Notes under the pieces: generated by a model | What the model was told of the DNA's origin: nothing | The model's input: the letters and a program-made list of their open reading frames with translations, nothing else | Database searches by the model: none | Program-made: the position numbers and the translations under genes | Part shown: one piece after another, positions 7,784-16,022 of the stretch | How the letters are laid out: every line of letters starts with the position of its first letter | How positions within the stretch are numbered: position 1 is the stretch's first letter | Assembly: GCA_900549975.1 (NCBI GenBank) | Contig: URQK01000008.1 | Location: 1 to 29,225, forward strand | Direction: 5' to 3' | Length of the DNA stretch: 29,225 bases | DNA from: an uncultured Mollicutes bacterium | GTDB taxonomy: Bacteria > Bacillota_I > Bacilli_A > RFN20 > CAG-826

Positions 7784-9998
7784 GATTTCCATCTCCTGTT
7801 ATTTTTGTTATTGAAGCATGCGCTCCTAATAATTTTTTAATATTGCCATCATCAAATCTAACTGATATTGTTGTTGCTTCTACCCCAATTACAGTTCCTA
7901 AGCCAAACGTTATGTGACGCAAGCGATCTCCGATTTTCCAAGTAACATTATTGTTACTAATAGAAGGATTAAGAATAATTGGTTTACCAAATGTTTTTGT
8001 AACTTCTTTTGGTTTATTAATTTCTGATTGATATTTTTTAATAGTGCCAACATTTAGTCGTTCATTTTCTCTTAAATGACGATTAGTGTCTTTCAATCCT
8101 GCTTCATCAATAAAACAAGATGGTCCACTAATTTGTCCTTTAAATCCGATTCTAAATGAGGAGACATATAATCTTTCCATTGCTCGAGTGAAAGCAACAT
8201 AGCATACTCTTCTTTCTTCTTCTAACCCGGCATCTTGATCATCTTCGATTGCACGTGCACTAGGGAAAACTCCTTCATTAAGTCCGATTAAGAATACAAC
8301 AGGGAACTCAAGTCCTTTAGCAGTATGGACAGTCATAAGCGTTAAACTATCGACATCATCAACATAATCTTGAGCAGACATAAGAGCAATGTTCTCTAAA
8401 TATTGCTCTAAGGTTATGCCTTCATCAGATTTCATAATCGAAACAATATCACTAACTAAAGTTTCAACGTTTTCGTAACGATCTTCTGGATTATCTTCAG
8501 TTTGAGTTAAATATTCTTTATAATGCGTCGCATCTAACAAATATTTTAAAAATTCATCAATTGTTTGTTCAGACATTTTTTCTTTTAATGTATTAATGAA
8601 TGCCACAACATTTTTAAGTCCCGTTTTAGCTTTTGTAGGAATATTACTATCCATTTTATCAATATTAGAAACATATTCCATATAAGTAAGATTTTCTCTT
8701 GTTGCTTCATCTCTTAATTTATCAATAGACGCATCGCCTATTCCCCGCTTTGGAATATTAATTACTCTTTCAAAAGAGACATTATCACGGTCATTTATTA
8801 ATAAACGAAGAAACGCAAGAATATCCTTTACTTCTTTACGTTGATAGAATTTTTGTCCACCATAAATTTGATAAGGTATTTGATTTTGCACTAATAATTT
8901 TTCAAAAGGTAATGTCAAATAGTTAGCGCGATACATAATAACAATGTCTTTATAAACAAAGTCGCCTTTACTAACAAGATTTTGAATAGTATTTATCACA
9001 TAACGAGTTTCGGTATATTGATCATAAAAATCATTATAAACAACCGGTGTTCCATTTTCATTTTCCGTAAATAAATTTTTCTCAATACGTCCCTTATTAT
9101 GTTTAATAAGTTTATTTGCGGCATTAAGTATTGGCGCAGTCGAACGATAATTTTCATCTAGTATAACCGTTTCAATATTTTGATATGTTTTTGGCATACT
9201 TAACAAAATGTTTTGATTAGCGCCTCGCCATGTATATATTGTTTGATCTGGATCACCAACAACATATAAACATGTATCTTTGTCCATTAAGTAACGAACA
9301 ATTTTATATTGAATGTCGTTCGTGTCTTGGAATTCATCAATAAGAATATGCTTATAAAATCTCTTCCATTTATTTCTAATAGATTCATATCCTTCAAGTA
9401 TTTCTAAAGTACGAAGCAACAAGTCATCAAAATCCAATTGATTGGCAAGTTCTAATTCTTCTTGATATAGTTTATAGAAATGTAATTTGTCTCTTTCTTT
9501 TGGATCATAAGACTTAATTACCACATCTTCAGGATAACATCCTAGATTTTTTTGATAAGAGATGTAACCTGGTAATTCTTTATAAATCTGTGATTTGGTA
9601 TTTAATCCTTCGGCTTTAAGTATTCTTTTAATAATAGATTTTTGGTCATCTTCATCAATAATAATAAAATTTTGTGGGATACCAATTGCTTCTATTTCTC
9701 TTCTTAAAAAGCGTAAGCAAAAAGAATGAAAAGTAAAAACATTTAAACTTCCTGGATTAATACTAGGCAAAAATTTTGTAATACGTTTTTTTATTTCTCC
9801 TGCCGCTTTATTGGTAAATGTAATAGCCAAAACTTGATTTGGATACACACTTAATTCATCTAAAATATAAATAAAGCGATTAGTAAGTACACGTGTTTTA
9901 CCTGAACCAGCCCCGGCAATAACACGGCAATATTGACTATCTGTAGTTACTGCTTTTAATTGTTTGTCATTTAATCTTTGTAATTCCGATTTCTCCAT
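7773..9998 (-). CDS. pcrA: ATP-dependent DNA helicase PcrA (UvrD/Rep family)
   Basis: PcrA is a 3'-5' SF1A helicase acting in repair, plasmid replication and clearance of transcription-replication conflicts. The 741-aa protein carries the ordered motifs: Q-motif LNDKQLKAV, Walker A AGAGSGKTR, motif II LIDEFQDTN, motif III GDPDQTIYTWRGA, motif V MTVHTAKGLEFPVVF, motif VI CYVAFTRA, and the C-terminal Tudor-like element WKIGDRLRHITFGLGTV, which in PcrA contacts RNA polymerase. The ATG at 9998 has TTGGTGA five nt before it; an open GTG at 10010 lies inside that sequence. It heads the pcrA-ligA-gatCAB series; a stem-loop and candidate promoter lie upstream at 10024-10048. Confidence 0.96.
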   Translation of the reverse strand: MEKSELQRLNDKQLKAVTTDSQYCRVIAGAGSGKTRVLTNRFIYILDELSVYPNQVLAITFTNKAAGEIKKRITKFLPSINPGSLNVFTFHSFCLRFLRREIEAIGIPQNFIIIDEDDQKSIIKRILKAEGLNTKSQIYKELPGYISYQKNLGCYPEDVVIKSYDPKERDKLHFYKLYQEELELANQLDFDDLLLRTLEILEGYESIRNKWKRFYKHILIDEFQDTNDIQYKIVRYLMDKDTCLYVVGDPDQTIYTWRGANQNILLSMPKTYQNIETVILDENYRSTAPILNAANKLIKHNKGRIEKNLFTENENGTPVVYNDFYDQYTETRYVINTIQNLVSKGDFVYKDIVIMYRANYLTLPFEKLLVQNQIPYQIYGGQKFYQRKEVKDILAFLRLLINDRDNVSFERVINIPKRGIGDASIDKLRDEATRENLTYMEYVSNIDKMDSNIPTKAKTGLKNVVAFINTLKEKMSEQTIDEFLKYLLDATHYKEYLTQTEDNPEDRYENVETLVSDIVSIMKSDEGITLEQYLENIALMSAQDYVDDVDSLTLMTVHTAKGLEFPVVFLIGLNEGVFPSARAIEDDQDAGLEEERRVCYVAFTRAMERLYVSSFRIGFKGQISGPSCFIDEAGLKDTNRHLRENERLNVGTIKKYQSEINKPKEVTKTFGKPIILNPSISNNNVTWKIGDRLRHITFGLGTVIGVEATTISVRFDDGNIKKLLGAHASITKITGDGNHEA

Positions 9999-10023
9999 TT
10001 TTATCACCAAAACTTCGGTTATT

Positions 10024-10048
10024 ATTTTAGCATATTTATTATGCTAAA
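10024..10048 (-). promoter_or_regulatory. Candidate extended -10 promoter inside a palindrome, upstream of pcrA
   Basis: A perfect 9-bp inverted repeat TTTAGCATA/TATGCTAAA (10026-10034 with 10040-10048, 5-nt loop) overlaps TGCTAAAAT on the minus strand (10032-10024), which fits an extended -10 element (TGnTAnnnT). No -35 hexamer was recognised. The repeat could be an operator, an mRNA hairpin, or a weak terminator of the lipoprotein gene upstream, although no T tract follows it. Confidence 0.4.
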
Positions 10049-10083
10049 TAAATGAGAAATAGAAACTTTTAAATGAAACTTTT

Positions 10084-10482
10084 TTAATCGAATAACAAGT
10101 TAGAAATCTCATTAACTCCAACATAATTATTGCTCACTTGATAGTTTTTAATTTCTAACAAAGTAGGAAAGCCAGTAATTACAATATCTTGATAATTTGT
10201 CACTCCATTATTGAAAGAACGATCATACCCATAGTTAAATTTATTTGAAGGAATTACCAAATAAAAGTCATTATTATTTAAAGCATAAGTAACAATATGA
10301 TTTTTAAGTGAATCACAAGAAACACAACCATCCATGTAGAAATAAAAATACCCTTTGTTATAATCAAAAATATGTTCAAATTGCACATAAATATCGTTTT
10401 CATTACGTGTTATAAAGACACTTTCATCAATTTGACAAGAAGTTAATAAAAGCAATATTACTAAGCTAATCACTCTTTTCAT
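10084..10482 (-). CDS. Putative lipoprotein with a thioredoxin-like CxxC motif
   Basis: From the ATG at 10482 (ribosome-binding site GGGTGA) the product is 132 aa. It begins MKRVISLVILLLLTSC, a lipoprotein signal peptide with lipobox LTSC, so it should be anchored outside the membrane by the cysteine at about residue 16. The mature part has FYFYMDGCVSCDSLK, with a C-x-x-C pair after a beta strand, and later VITGFPTLLEIKN, which resembles the cis-proline loop of thioredoxin folds. This suggests an extracellular thiol-disulfide or thioredoxin-like protein; the redox role is inference from two motifs. The frame continues open to 10530, but the signal peptide fixes the start. It lies upstream of pcrA on the same strand. 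Confidence 0.7.
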   Translation of the reverse strand: MKRVISLVILLLLTSCQIDESVFITRNENDIYVQFEHIFDYNKGYFYFYMDGCVSCDSLKNHIVTYALNNNDFYLVIPSNKFNYGYDRSFNNGVTNYQDIVITGFPTLLEIKNYQVSNNYVGVNEISNLLFD

Positions 10483-10579
10483 AAAATCACCCATTAATAA
10501 TATAAAAACAAATTGTGTCGAATTCGCCAAAAAAATGTATTGTAAGATAAAAATGTGTTAAACTTAGATAGGTGAGAAA

Positions 10580-11458
10580 ATGAAAAAAAGCAAGGCCACT
10601 TCTAACTTAACTTTTATAGCATTAATGTCAGCGGTTAATGTTATTTTTGCTTTGTTAATGACCTTTTTGCCAGTCTTATCACTTTTACTTTATTTAATGT
10701 TGCCTTACATAACAACAATGGTAATACTTGTTTGTCAAAAAAAATATTATCTTATTTACTTTATAGCATCAATTTTTTTATCATTTATTATTAATACACA
10801 AGGAATTGAATATACTATTTTTACTCTCCTTCCTTCTTTAATTACTGGAACAATATTTGGTATTTGTATTGAAAAAAAGGTAAATATTGGTATAACTATT
10901 ATAATTTCTAGTTTTTGCCAATTTCTTTTTTCCATGGCCACTATACCATTAATCAATCTCATCTACACCAATGATAATCACTCTATTTTAGAAGTATTTA
11001 AAACCATTCTAGGTGAAAACAAAGAGTTTTTATTATACAAACTATTTTTGCCAATTAACTACGTTGTGGCATTAGCACAAAATATTATTAGTTTTCTTCT
11101 TATTTCTTCAAGTATTACTCGTTTTAAAGTGGAAATTGTTACTAAAAATAGCAATCAATTAGCTTATTCTTGTGCTTGCATTACTATAAGTATTCTAACA
11201 ATTTTATCAGCCTTATTCTTTGATGATTTAATGTATTTGTTTTTAGCCATGTGTATTAGTCTTGTGTCATTAATAGTTTTAGATTTATTCGAAAATAAAA
11301 CTATTGGCATATTGATTGCATCAATTAGTGTGATTGGTTTCATCATTTTATTTGTTATTTTTGCTAAATCTAATACCTTATTAGTGCCATTAGCCATGTT
11401 ATTCCCAATTGTCGTTATTTCAACATATAATTTTTTTATTCTTGTTAACAAAAAATAA
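10580..11458 (+). CDS. Polytopic membrane protein, DUF2232/YybS-like
   Basis: The 292-aa protein is almost entirely hydrophobic with about eight membrane segments, starting after MKKSKATSN. The overall layout (short basic N-terminus, ECF-type S-component-like hydrophobicity, charged loop KTILGENKEFLLYK in the middle) resembles DUF2232 proteins such as YybS, which are distant relatives of ECF transporter substrate-binding components. No substrate can be inferred. The start has AGGTGA at 5-nt spacing. It is the first gene of a three-gene plus-strand unit ending at the terminator at 12512-12540. Confidence 0.6.
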   Translation: MKKSKATSNLTFIALMSAVNVIFALLMTFLPVLSLLLYLMLPYITTMVILVCQKKYYLIYFIASIFLSFIINTQGIEYTIFTLLPSLITGTIFGICIEKKVNIGITIIISSFCQFLFSMATIPLINLIYTNDNHSILEVFKTILGENKEFLLYKLFLPINYVVALAQNIISFLLISSSITRFKVEIVTKNSNQLAYSCACITISILTILSALFFDDLMYLFLAMCISLVSLIVLDLFENKTIGILIASISVIGFIILFVIFAKSNTLLVPLAMLFPIVVISTYNFFILVNKK

Positions 11459-11498
11459 GCAAAATGTTACAATAAATTAGTAAAAGGAGCGTGGTAAT

Positions 11499-11882
11499 AT
11501 GCTATCAATTCTTAAGACATTTGGTCTTGGTTTACTCTATACTGTATTATCTCCTTTTATTGTGCTTATTTTGGCTTTATATTTTATTTATACTTTTCTT
11601 GCTTTCATTATTATGTTTTTTATTAACATCTTTAAATTTTTTAAAGGAAAAAGTATTACTGATAAACTTCCTATTGATGTTGAAGCAGAAAAAATCTTGC
11701 TAGCCCAAGAACAATATGAAGCAAAATTTAAAGAAGCCGTCCTTAACAGCCAACTAAACGTCACACCAAATACTAATATTGTTTCTAATAATGGAGTGGT
11801 TAATAATGCTATTGTTCCACCAGTAAATAGTGAAACTAACAATACTTCTAACGATATAGAAGGCGGTGATAATCATGATTAG
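11499..11882 (+). CDS. Small membrane protein of unknown function
   Basis: I do not recognise this 127-aa protein. It starts after AAAAGGAGCG and has two closely spaced hydrophobic segments (about residues 5-28 and 30-48) forming a hairpin, then a basic stretch FKFFKGKS, a short charged helix EAEKILLAQEQYEAKFKEA and a low-complexity Asn/Thr/Val-rich tail that is probably disordered. The gene overlaps the next one by 8 nt (the ATG at 11875 lies before its TAG), so translation is likely coupled and the two membrane proteins may act together. Confidence 0.7.
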   Translation: MLSILKTFGLGLLYTVLSPFIVLILALYFIYTFLAFIIMFFINIFKFFKGKSITDKLPIDVEAEKILLAQEQYEAKFKEAVLNSQLNVTPNTNIVSNNGVVNNAIVPPVNSETNNTSNDIEGGDNHD

Positions 11883-12510
11883 TCTTATCAAATTAACAGA
11901 GAATGACAAAAGAATTCTTATTGTCGTTTTTCTAGCTATCATCATTATCTTCTTATTTATCGGATTCATTGTGAATTTAGTTAAACGTGTTATGGCTAAA
12001 CAAGGCAAAGCCGTTGATACATATATGTATAACGTAGTCAAAGCTAAATTAGTCACTACCCCACATCAATTTAGAAAAGTGTCAGAAAAAAAGAACATAA
12101 TAATGTTTTATAAAAAAATACGCTTACCATTTGTTCTTATTTTGATTGGGTTTATTATTTTAGCCCAATATATGATTATCGCTCATACATCTAATTTAGC
12201 ATTCTATTTTTCTAAAGAACATGGTATTAATAGCTTATTTTACCATTGGGATTGGGGCAGTGTTGAAAAAGCCACTCTTCTTGGAATTAAAACATTTATT
12301 CCTGCAACTTGGCCAGAATTAATTTGGAAACCAACATTTGTATTTGATCATCAAGCAATTACCGCTTACTTATCATTCCCTTGCTTTGTAGTTGGTGGCA
12401 TTCTTTATATTCATCAATTAGTGGCTTATATATCTCGTCAATTACGTGCAAGACAATTATCAACATCTGTATTCCAAAAAAGTCTTACACCTGAACAAAC
12501 AAGTTTATAG
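11875..12510 (+). CDS. Membrane protein of unknown function
   Basis: The 211-aa product begins MISLIKLTENDKR; the ATG at 11875 has GGCGGTGA before it, whereas an open GTG at 11866 lies inside that sequence. It has about three membrane segments (about residues 15-37, 74-97 and 163-182). Between the last two lies a Trp/Phe-rich stretch (FYHWDWGSV, ATWPELIWKP) that would be outside the membrane. The C-terminus is short and basic (SRQLRARQ). No family was recognised. It is the last gene of the plus-strand unit and is followed directly by a bidirectional terminator. Confidence 0.7.
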   Translation: MISLIKLTENDKRILIVVFLAIIIIFLFIGFIVNLVKRVMAKQGKAVDTYMYNVVKAKLVTTPHQFRKVSEKKNIIMFYKKIRLPFVLILIGFIILAQYMIIAHTSNLAFYFSKEHGINSLFYHWDWGSVEKATLLGIKTFIPATWPELIWKPTFVFDHQAITAYLSFPCFVVGGILYIHQLVAYISRQLRARQLSTSVFQKSLTPEQTSL

Positions 12511-12511
12511 T

Positions 12512-12540
12512 TAAAAAGTGCAGCAAATCTGCACTTTTTA
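12512..12540. terminator. Bidirectional intrinsic terminator
   Basis: A perfect 12-bp stem, TAAAAAGTGCAG paired with CTGCACTTTTTA (loop CAAAT), has T tracts on both strands. It serves the convergent membrane-protein unit (plus) and the ABC permease (minus); the permease stop codon lies within the stem. Confidence 0.9.
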
Positions 12541-13287
12541 AATTCCATCATGATGAAGTTTATAATTTAATAATAAAACAGAAATTATATAAATTACTAA
12601 TGTATAAACTAAGACAATTAAATATGGTATCAATATATTAAAATCACCATTAATAACTAAATTACTTACTTTAGTAGCATTCGCAAAAGGAAATATATAG
12701 CATATCTTTTTAAATGTTCCTTTCATTGTATCAAGAGGGAAAAACATTCCCCCTAATAATGAAGTCATTGTTGGAACAATTGAGGCTATTCCGCCTACCG
12801 CTTTACTATTTGTTAAAGTGCCCAATAATATTCCGCATCCAATAAATAAAAATGAAATAGGAAATAGTAATAAACTAGCAACTAATACATACCATGTTAC
12901 TTTTAATCCCAAAATTATACCAATAATTAACATAACAATTTCTTGAAAAGCTGCGATGGGAAGAATACTTAATGTGTAACCAATTATAAAATCTTTTGCT
13001 TGCATCGGTGTTGATTTTAAACGCATTAAGAAATAATTTTCTTTGTCATTAGCAATCATATTCCCCACAAATATCGTAATAAATGAAAAGCTAAATACTA
13101 TCATTGCCATTGTTAAATGATTAATCTCAAATTGAGGAGTATTAAGGATTGCTTCTTCACCTAAAGAATGCATGATTAACGATAAAACAATAAATAACAC
13201 ACCAGGAAAAACAACAAAGAAAATACTCGATAATGGATCGCGAATTAATTCTAAAATATTTCGCTTAGTAAACGTTAAAAAACGCAT
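12538..13287 (-). CDS. ABC-2 type transporter permease
   Basis: The 249-aa integral membrane protein has the ABC-2 exporter pattern: an N-terminal amphipathic segment MRFLTFTKRNILELIRDPLS, the first membrane helix with FFVVFPGVLF, then five further hydrophobic segments and the conserved loop SLLGGMFFPLDTM (about 182-194). The ATG at 13287 lies one base after the ATPase stop and has AGGTGA within the end of that gene; an open GTG at 13299 lacks its own ribosome-binding site. It pairs with the ATPase encoded just upstream to form an efflux or resistance-type exporter; the substrate cannot be told. Confidence 0.88.
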   Translation of the reverse strand: MRFLTFTKRNILELIRDPLSSIFFVVFPGVLFIVLSLIMHSLGEEAILNTPQFEINHLTMAMIVFSFSFITIFVGNMIANDKENYFLMRLKSTPMQAKDFIIGYTLSILPIAAFQEIVMLIIGIILGLKVTWYVLVASLLLFPISFLFIGCGILLGTLTNSKAVGGIASIVPTMTSLLGGMFFPLDTMKGTFKKICYIFPFANATKVSNLVINGDFNILIPYLIVLVYTLVIYIISVLLLNYKLHHDGI

Positions 13288-13288
13288 A

Positions 13289-14011
13289 TTAGTTTTCACC
13301 TACAATCTTAATAAATGCTTCTTCTAATGAATTCGTATTAGTGGACTTTAAAATAGTTTCTAAATTATTAATCATTAAGATTTTTCCATTTTTCATAATC
13401 GCAATATCATCCACTAAAGCACTTATTTCTTCCATATAATGTGAAGTTAATATAATTGTTACTTTGCCTTTAAGATTATTAATAACATTCCATAGTTCAT
13501 GTCTATTAATAACATCTAATCCTAAAGTAGGTTCATCTAAAAATAAAATACGTGGATTAGTTACTAAAGCCATGGCAATAGATAACCTTCTTTTATAGCC
13601 GCCTGATAATGTTTTAGCGCGTCTATTAATATAACTTTCTAATCCTAAATTATTAATGACGCGCTCGGTATTATTTTTTATCTTTGCTTTATCTTTAAAA
13701 TATAAACTAGCCATTAGTTCTATATTCTCTTTAACTGTTAAATTATTAGCAATTGCGCTTTCTTGTGGAGAAACACCGATAATGCTTTTAATCTTATTAA
13801 TATCTTTATAAATATCATAATCAAATACTTTAATATTACCGCTCGTAGGTCGAGTTAAACCGCTCATCATTTTTATGGTTGTGGTCTTTCCTGCGCCATT
13901 AAGACCAAGTACTCCAAAGATTTCTCCTTCTTTTACATTAAAAGAAATATTATTTACAGCCAAAACATTTTTAAATTTCTTGGTTAAATTGCTTACTTCT
14001 ATTGCATCCAT
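13289..14011 (-). CDS. ABC transporter ATP-binding protein (ABC-2 exporter)
   Basis: The 240-aa ATPase has all nucleotide-binding motifs: Walker A GLNGAGKTT (about 37-45), Q-loop VSPQES, signature LSGGYKRRLS (about 138-147), Walker B ILFLDEPTLGLD and the switch histidine in ILTSHYMEE. The group (LSGGYKRRL, short protein, partner permease) is that of drug, bacitracin or antibiotic-peptide exporters of the CcmA/NatA type. It starts 2 nt after the regulator stop, with AAGGAAA as ribosome-binding site, so regulator, ATPase and permease form one operon. Confidence 0.93.
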   Translation of the reverse strand: MDAIEVSNLTKKFKNVLAVNNISFNVKEGEIFGVLGLNGAGKTTTIKMMSGLTRPTSGNIKVFDYDIYKDINKIKSIIGVSPQESAIANNLTVKENIELMASLYFKDKAKIKNNTERVINNLGLESYINRRAKTLSGGYKRRLSIAMALVTNPRILFLDEPTLGLDVINRHELWNVINNLKGKVTIILTSHYMEEISALVDDIAIMKNGKILMINNLETILKSTNTNSLEEAFIKIVGEN

Positions 14012-14013
14012 AC

Positions 14014-14430
14014 TTAATTTTCCTTATCAAGAACATCTTTAGCAAATTGTGTAACAACTTTAGCATCTGCAAGAGCAAGACCTTGATTTAAATCTCCAAA
14101 GACCGCTAATTTATCACCTGTTTTAAAATTAAAAGTTAATAGAGCTTCTTTTGGTATTGTAATGTCACCATTCTCTTTAATTTCTACTATTCCAAAGAAA
14201 AATTTATCTTTTGGTCTTATGGATTTAGCGTCCTTTTTATCACTTTCTAAAAGGTCATCAATCGATACTTGGTACATTTCGCACATCTTTTTAAGTGTAA
14301 AAATATCTGGTACTGCTTCACCTTTTTCCCATTTAGCAATTGTTTGGCGGGTAACATTTAAAGAATCCGCTAAATCTTCTTGTGTTAATTTATTTATTGT
14401 TCGTAAGTTTTTTAATACATCACTTAGCAT
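14014..14430 (-). CDS. XRE-family regulator with C-terminal AbrB/SpoVT-like domain
   Basis: The 138-aa protein has an N-terminal helix-turn-helix (LTQEDLADSLNVTRQTIAKW, about residues 16-35) followed by the standard XRE tail VPDIFTLKKMCEMYQVSIDDLL. The C-terminal half (about 80-125: IVEIKENGDITIPKEAL, then FKTGDKLAVFGD and GLALAD) has the swapped-hairpin pattern of AbrB/SpoVT domains. Such fusions are commonly found upstream of ABC exporters, which suggests that it senses the exported compound or its target and controls this operon. The start has AAGGTGA. A 20-bp inverted repeat upstream (14499-14518) is a possible operator. Confidence 0.85.
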   Translation of the reverse strand: MLSDVLKNLRTINKLTQEDLADSLNVTRQTIAKWEKGEAVPDIFTLKKMCEMYQVSIDDLLESDKKDAKSIRPKDKFFFGIVEIKENGDITIPKEALLTFNFKTGDKLAVFGDLNQGLALADAKVVTQFAKDVLDKEN

Positions 14431-14498
14431 AGTTTCACCTTCTAATAAAATTATATATAAAATTTATAGCAAAAAACATACCCACTATTTTACAATGG

Positions 14499-14518
14499 AT
14501 GTTAACAATTATTAACAT
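14499..14518. promoter_or_regulatory. Inverted repeat upstream of the regulator gene
   Basis: ATGTTAA and TTAACAT, separated by 6 nt, form a perfect 7-bp dyad 69 nt before the regulator start and 18 nt after the TIR gene stop. No T tract follows on either strand, so an operator is more likely than a terminator. Between it and the gene, TGCTATAAA (minus, ends near 14464) could be an extended -10 element. Confidence 0.4.
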
Positions 14519-14535
14519 TTTAAATCAAAGAATAA

Positions 14536-15877
14536 TTAAAATTCCTTTCTTTGATTAGTAATTTTCTTTATATAAGCATTTAAATGATCTTTATTAGCAT
14601 ATTCCGAAATAAATGTATCAATATCACTTAGATACATCATATAATCAAACGGATCAACATTGTTTTTACCAACAAAATTTAAATATTCTCCTAGATTTAA
14701 ATAATATTCCATTTCAAAATTGCGATATAAATTAGTATCAATTGAATATTTATCAAAATGTCTTAAAAGTTCTTTTCTTTCTTTTAGTGACTTTTTAATC
14801 CAATCAGTTGCCTCGCTTTTTCCTAATGCTCTACAAGCTAAAAAGATATGGCGATAAATATATCCCTTGAAAACTGAAATCAAACCAAATTCATCATTAT
14901 TTTCAATGCATGGCGTATTTTTTTCTAAAGTTTCAATATAGCTAATACATTTCTTACCATATTCGATTACCTTTTCCATCAAGAAAGAGCGCATATCACT
15001 ATTAATTTCTGGATTAAGAGAATATAAAGAAGTCACATAGGCAAGATTTTCTGCCGCAATAACTTTTGCCCATTCATCAAATGATCCCATATCATCATCT
15101 TGAATATCTTCTAACATATCTTTACACATATTAAAATATGTTCGGAAAGTTTGACTATCTACATATACATTATCATCTTTATTAATTAAATGCGTTTGCA
15201 CATCAAGCAAAGCAATGCTAATATTTAATGCTTCTTGTACTTCACGCGAAACTTCTTTATTATGAGTTTTTTTAAAATCACGTAATTCTTCTAATACTTT
15301 GGCATCATCTTGAAACATAACCGCTCCTTGAGCGTAGAAAAGAATATATTGCGCTAGTTCATAGTCCGAACATTTTGAACCAACTTCAGAACAATGGGAA
15401 TTAATCATTTCATGCATAATATGACGATTATTTATTAAATACATTTTATTAGTATCAACAGATAATTTTTGTCTGCCAATAAAATAAGAAACAATATTAT
15501 GAGCAAAAATGTCATCGTTAATGTCTTCTAAAGGTTCAACAAAAGAATTATCAAAATCTGATGGTAATAAAATATTGTCATGCATTTTTCTCACGCAATG
15601 AACTTTTTTCATTCCATATTCCGATGATACATAACCTAATTCATAAAATAAATTATTGCTAATTACTCCTGTATCTTTATTTTGAAAAATCACAATTGCT
15701 TGGTTGCATGATTTCATTTGACGGATAACTGTATCACCAATAGAAACCATTTGCGAATCATTATTATAATTGCCACCAACATAACAAATATAGTTATATT
15801 CATTTTCTAAAATATTTTTTTACTTTTTGCGCAACTTGATTTGTACCAGACCAGATAATAAAAATTTTGTCTTTCAT
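14536..15877 (-). pseudogene. TIR-like-domain protein, frameshifted in an A7 tract
   Basis: The gene should encode about 446 aa from the ATG at 15877 (AAGGA before it). The first 25 codons (MKDKIFIIWSGTNQVAQKVK then YFRK) end at a TGA at 15800-15802. If one base is dropped from the seven-A run (plus strand T, 15815-15821), the frame continues NILENEYNYICYVGG and joins the 404-codon remainder. The restored N-terminal 120 residues match the PF10137 type of TIR-like nucleotide-binding domain: strand KIFIIWSG, AIVIFQNKD, NNLFYELGYV with the glutamate expected at the NADase site, and LPSDFDNSFVEPL. About 300 mostly helical residues follow, of no family I recognise. PF10137 domains occur in anti-phage and NAD-depleting systems. 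Sequencing error, phase variation, transcriptional slippage or a true pseudogene cannot be separated here. Confidence 0.75.
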
Positions 15878-15910
15878 AATTTTAATTCCTTTTAATTTAA
15901 TCAATATAGT

Positions 15911-15916
15911 ATTATA
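15911..15916 (-). promoter_or_regulatory. Candidate -10 element of the TIR gene
   Basis: TATAAT on the minus strand lies 34 nt before the ATG at 15877. The -35 position (15934-15939) reads TACAAA, a poor match. A repeated TTTAGCAAA lies just upstream (two copies, 15925-15960). Confidence 0.35.
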
Positions 15917-16022
15917 TTAACATATTTAGCAAATTTGTACATTTTAAATGTTGTTTAGCAAAATGCAATACATCATCTTATTTTAGTCACACTTTGTTAT
16001 TAAGTGAAAAATTAAAAAACAA

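Noticed and set aside
11491..11703. Leu/Phe-rich plus-strand frame of 70 codons
   Set aside because: It overlaps the 127-aa membrane protein in another frame; that one has AAAAGGAG before its ATG, while this one has no support.
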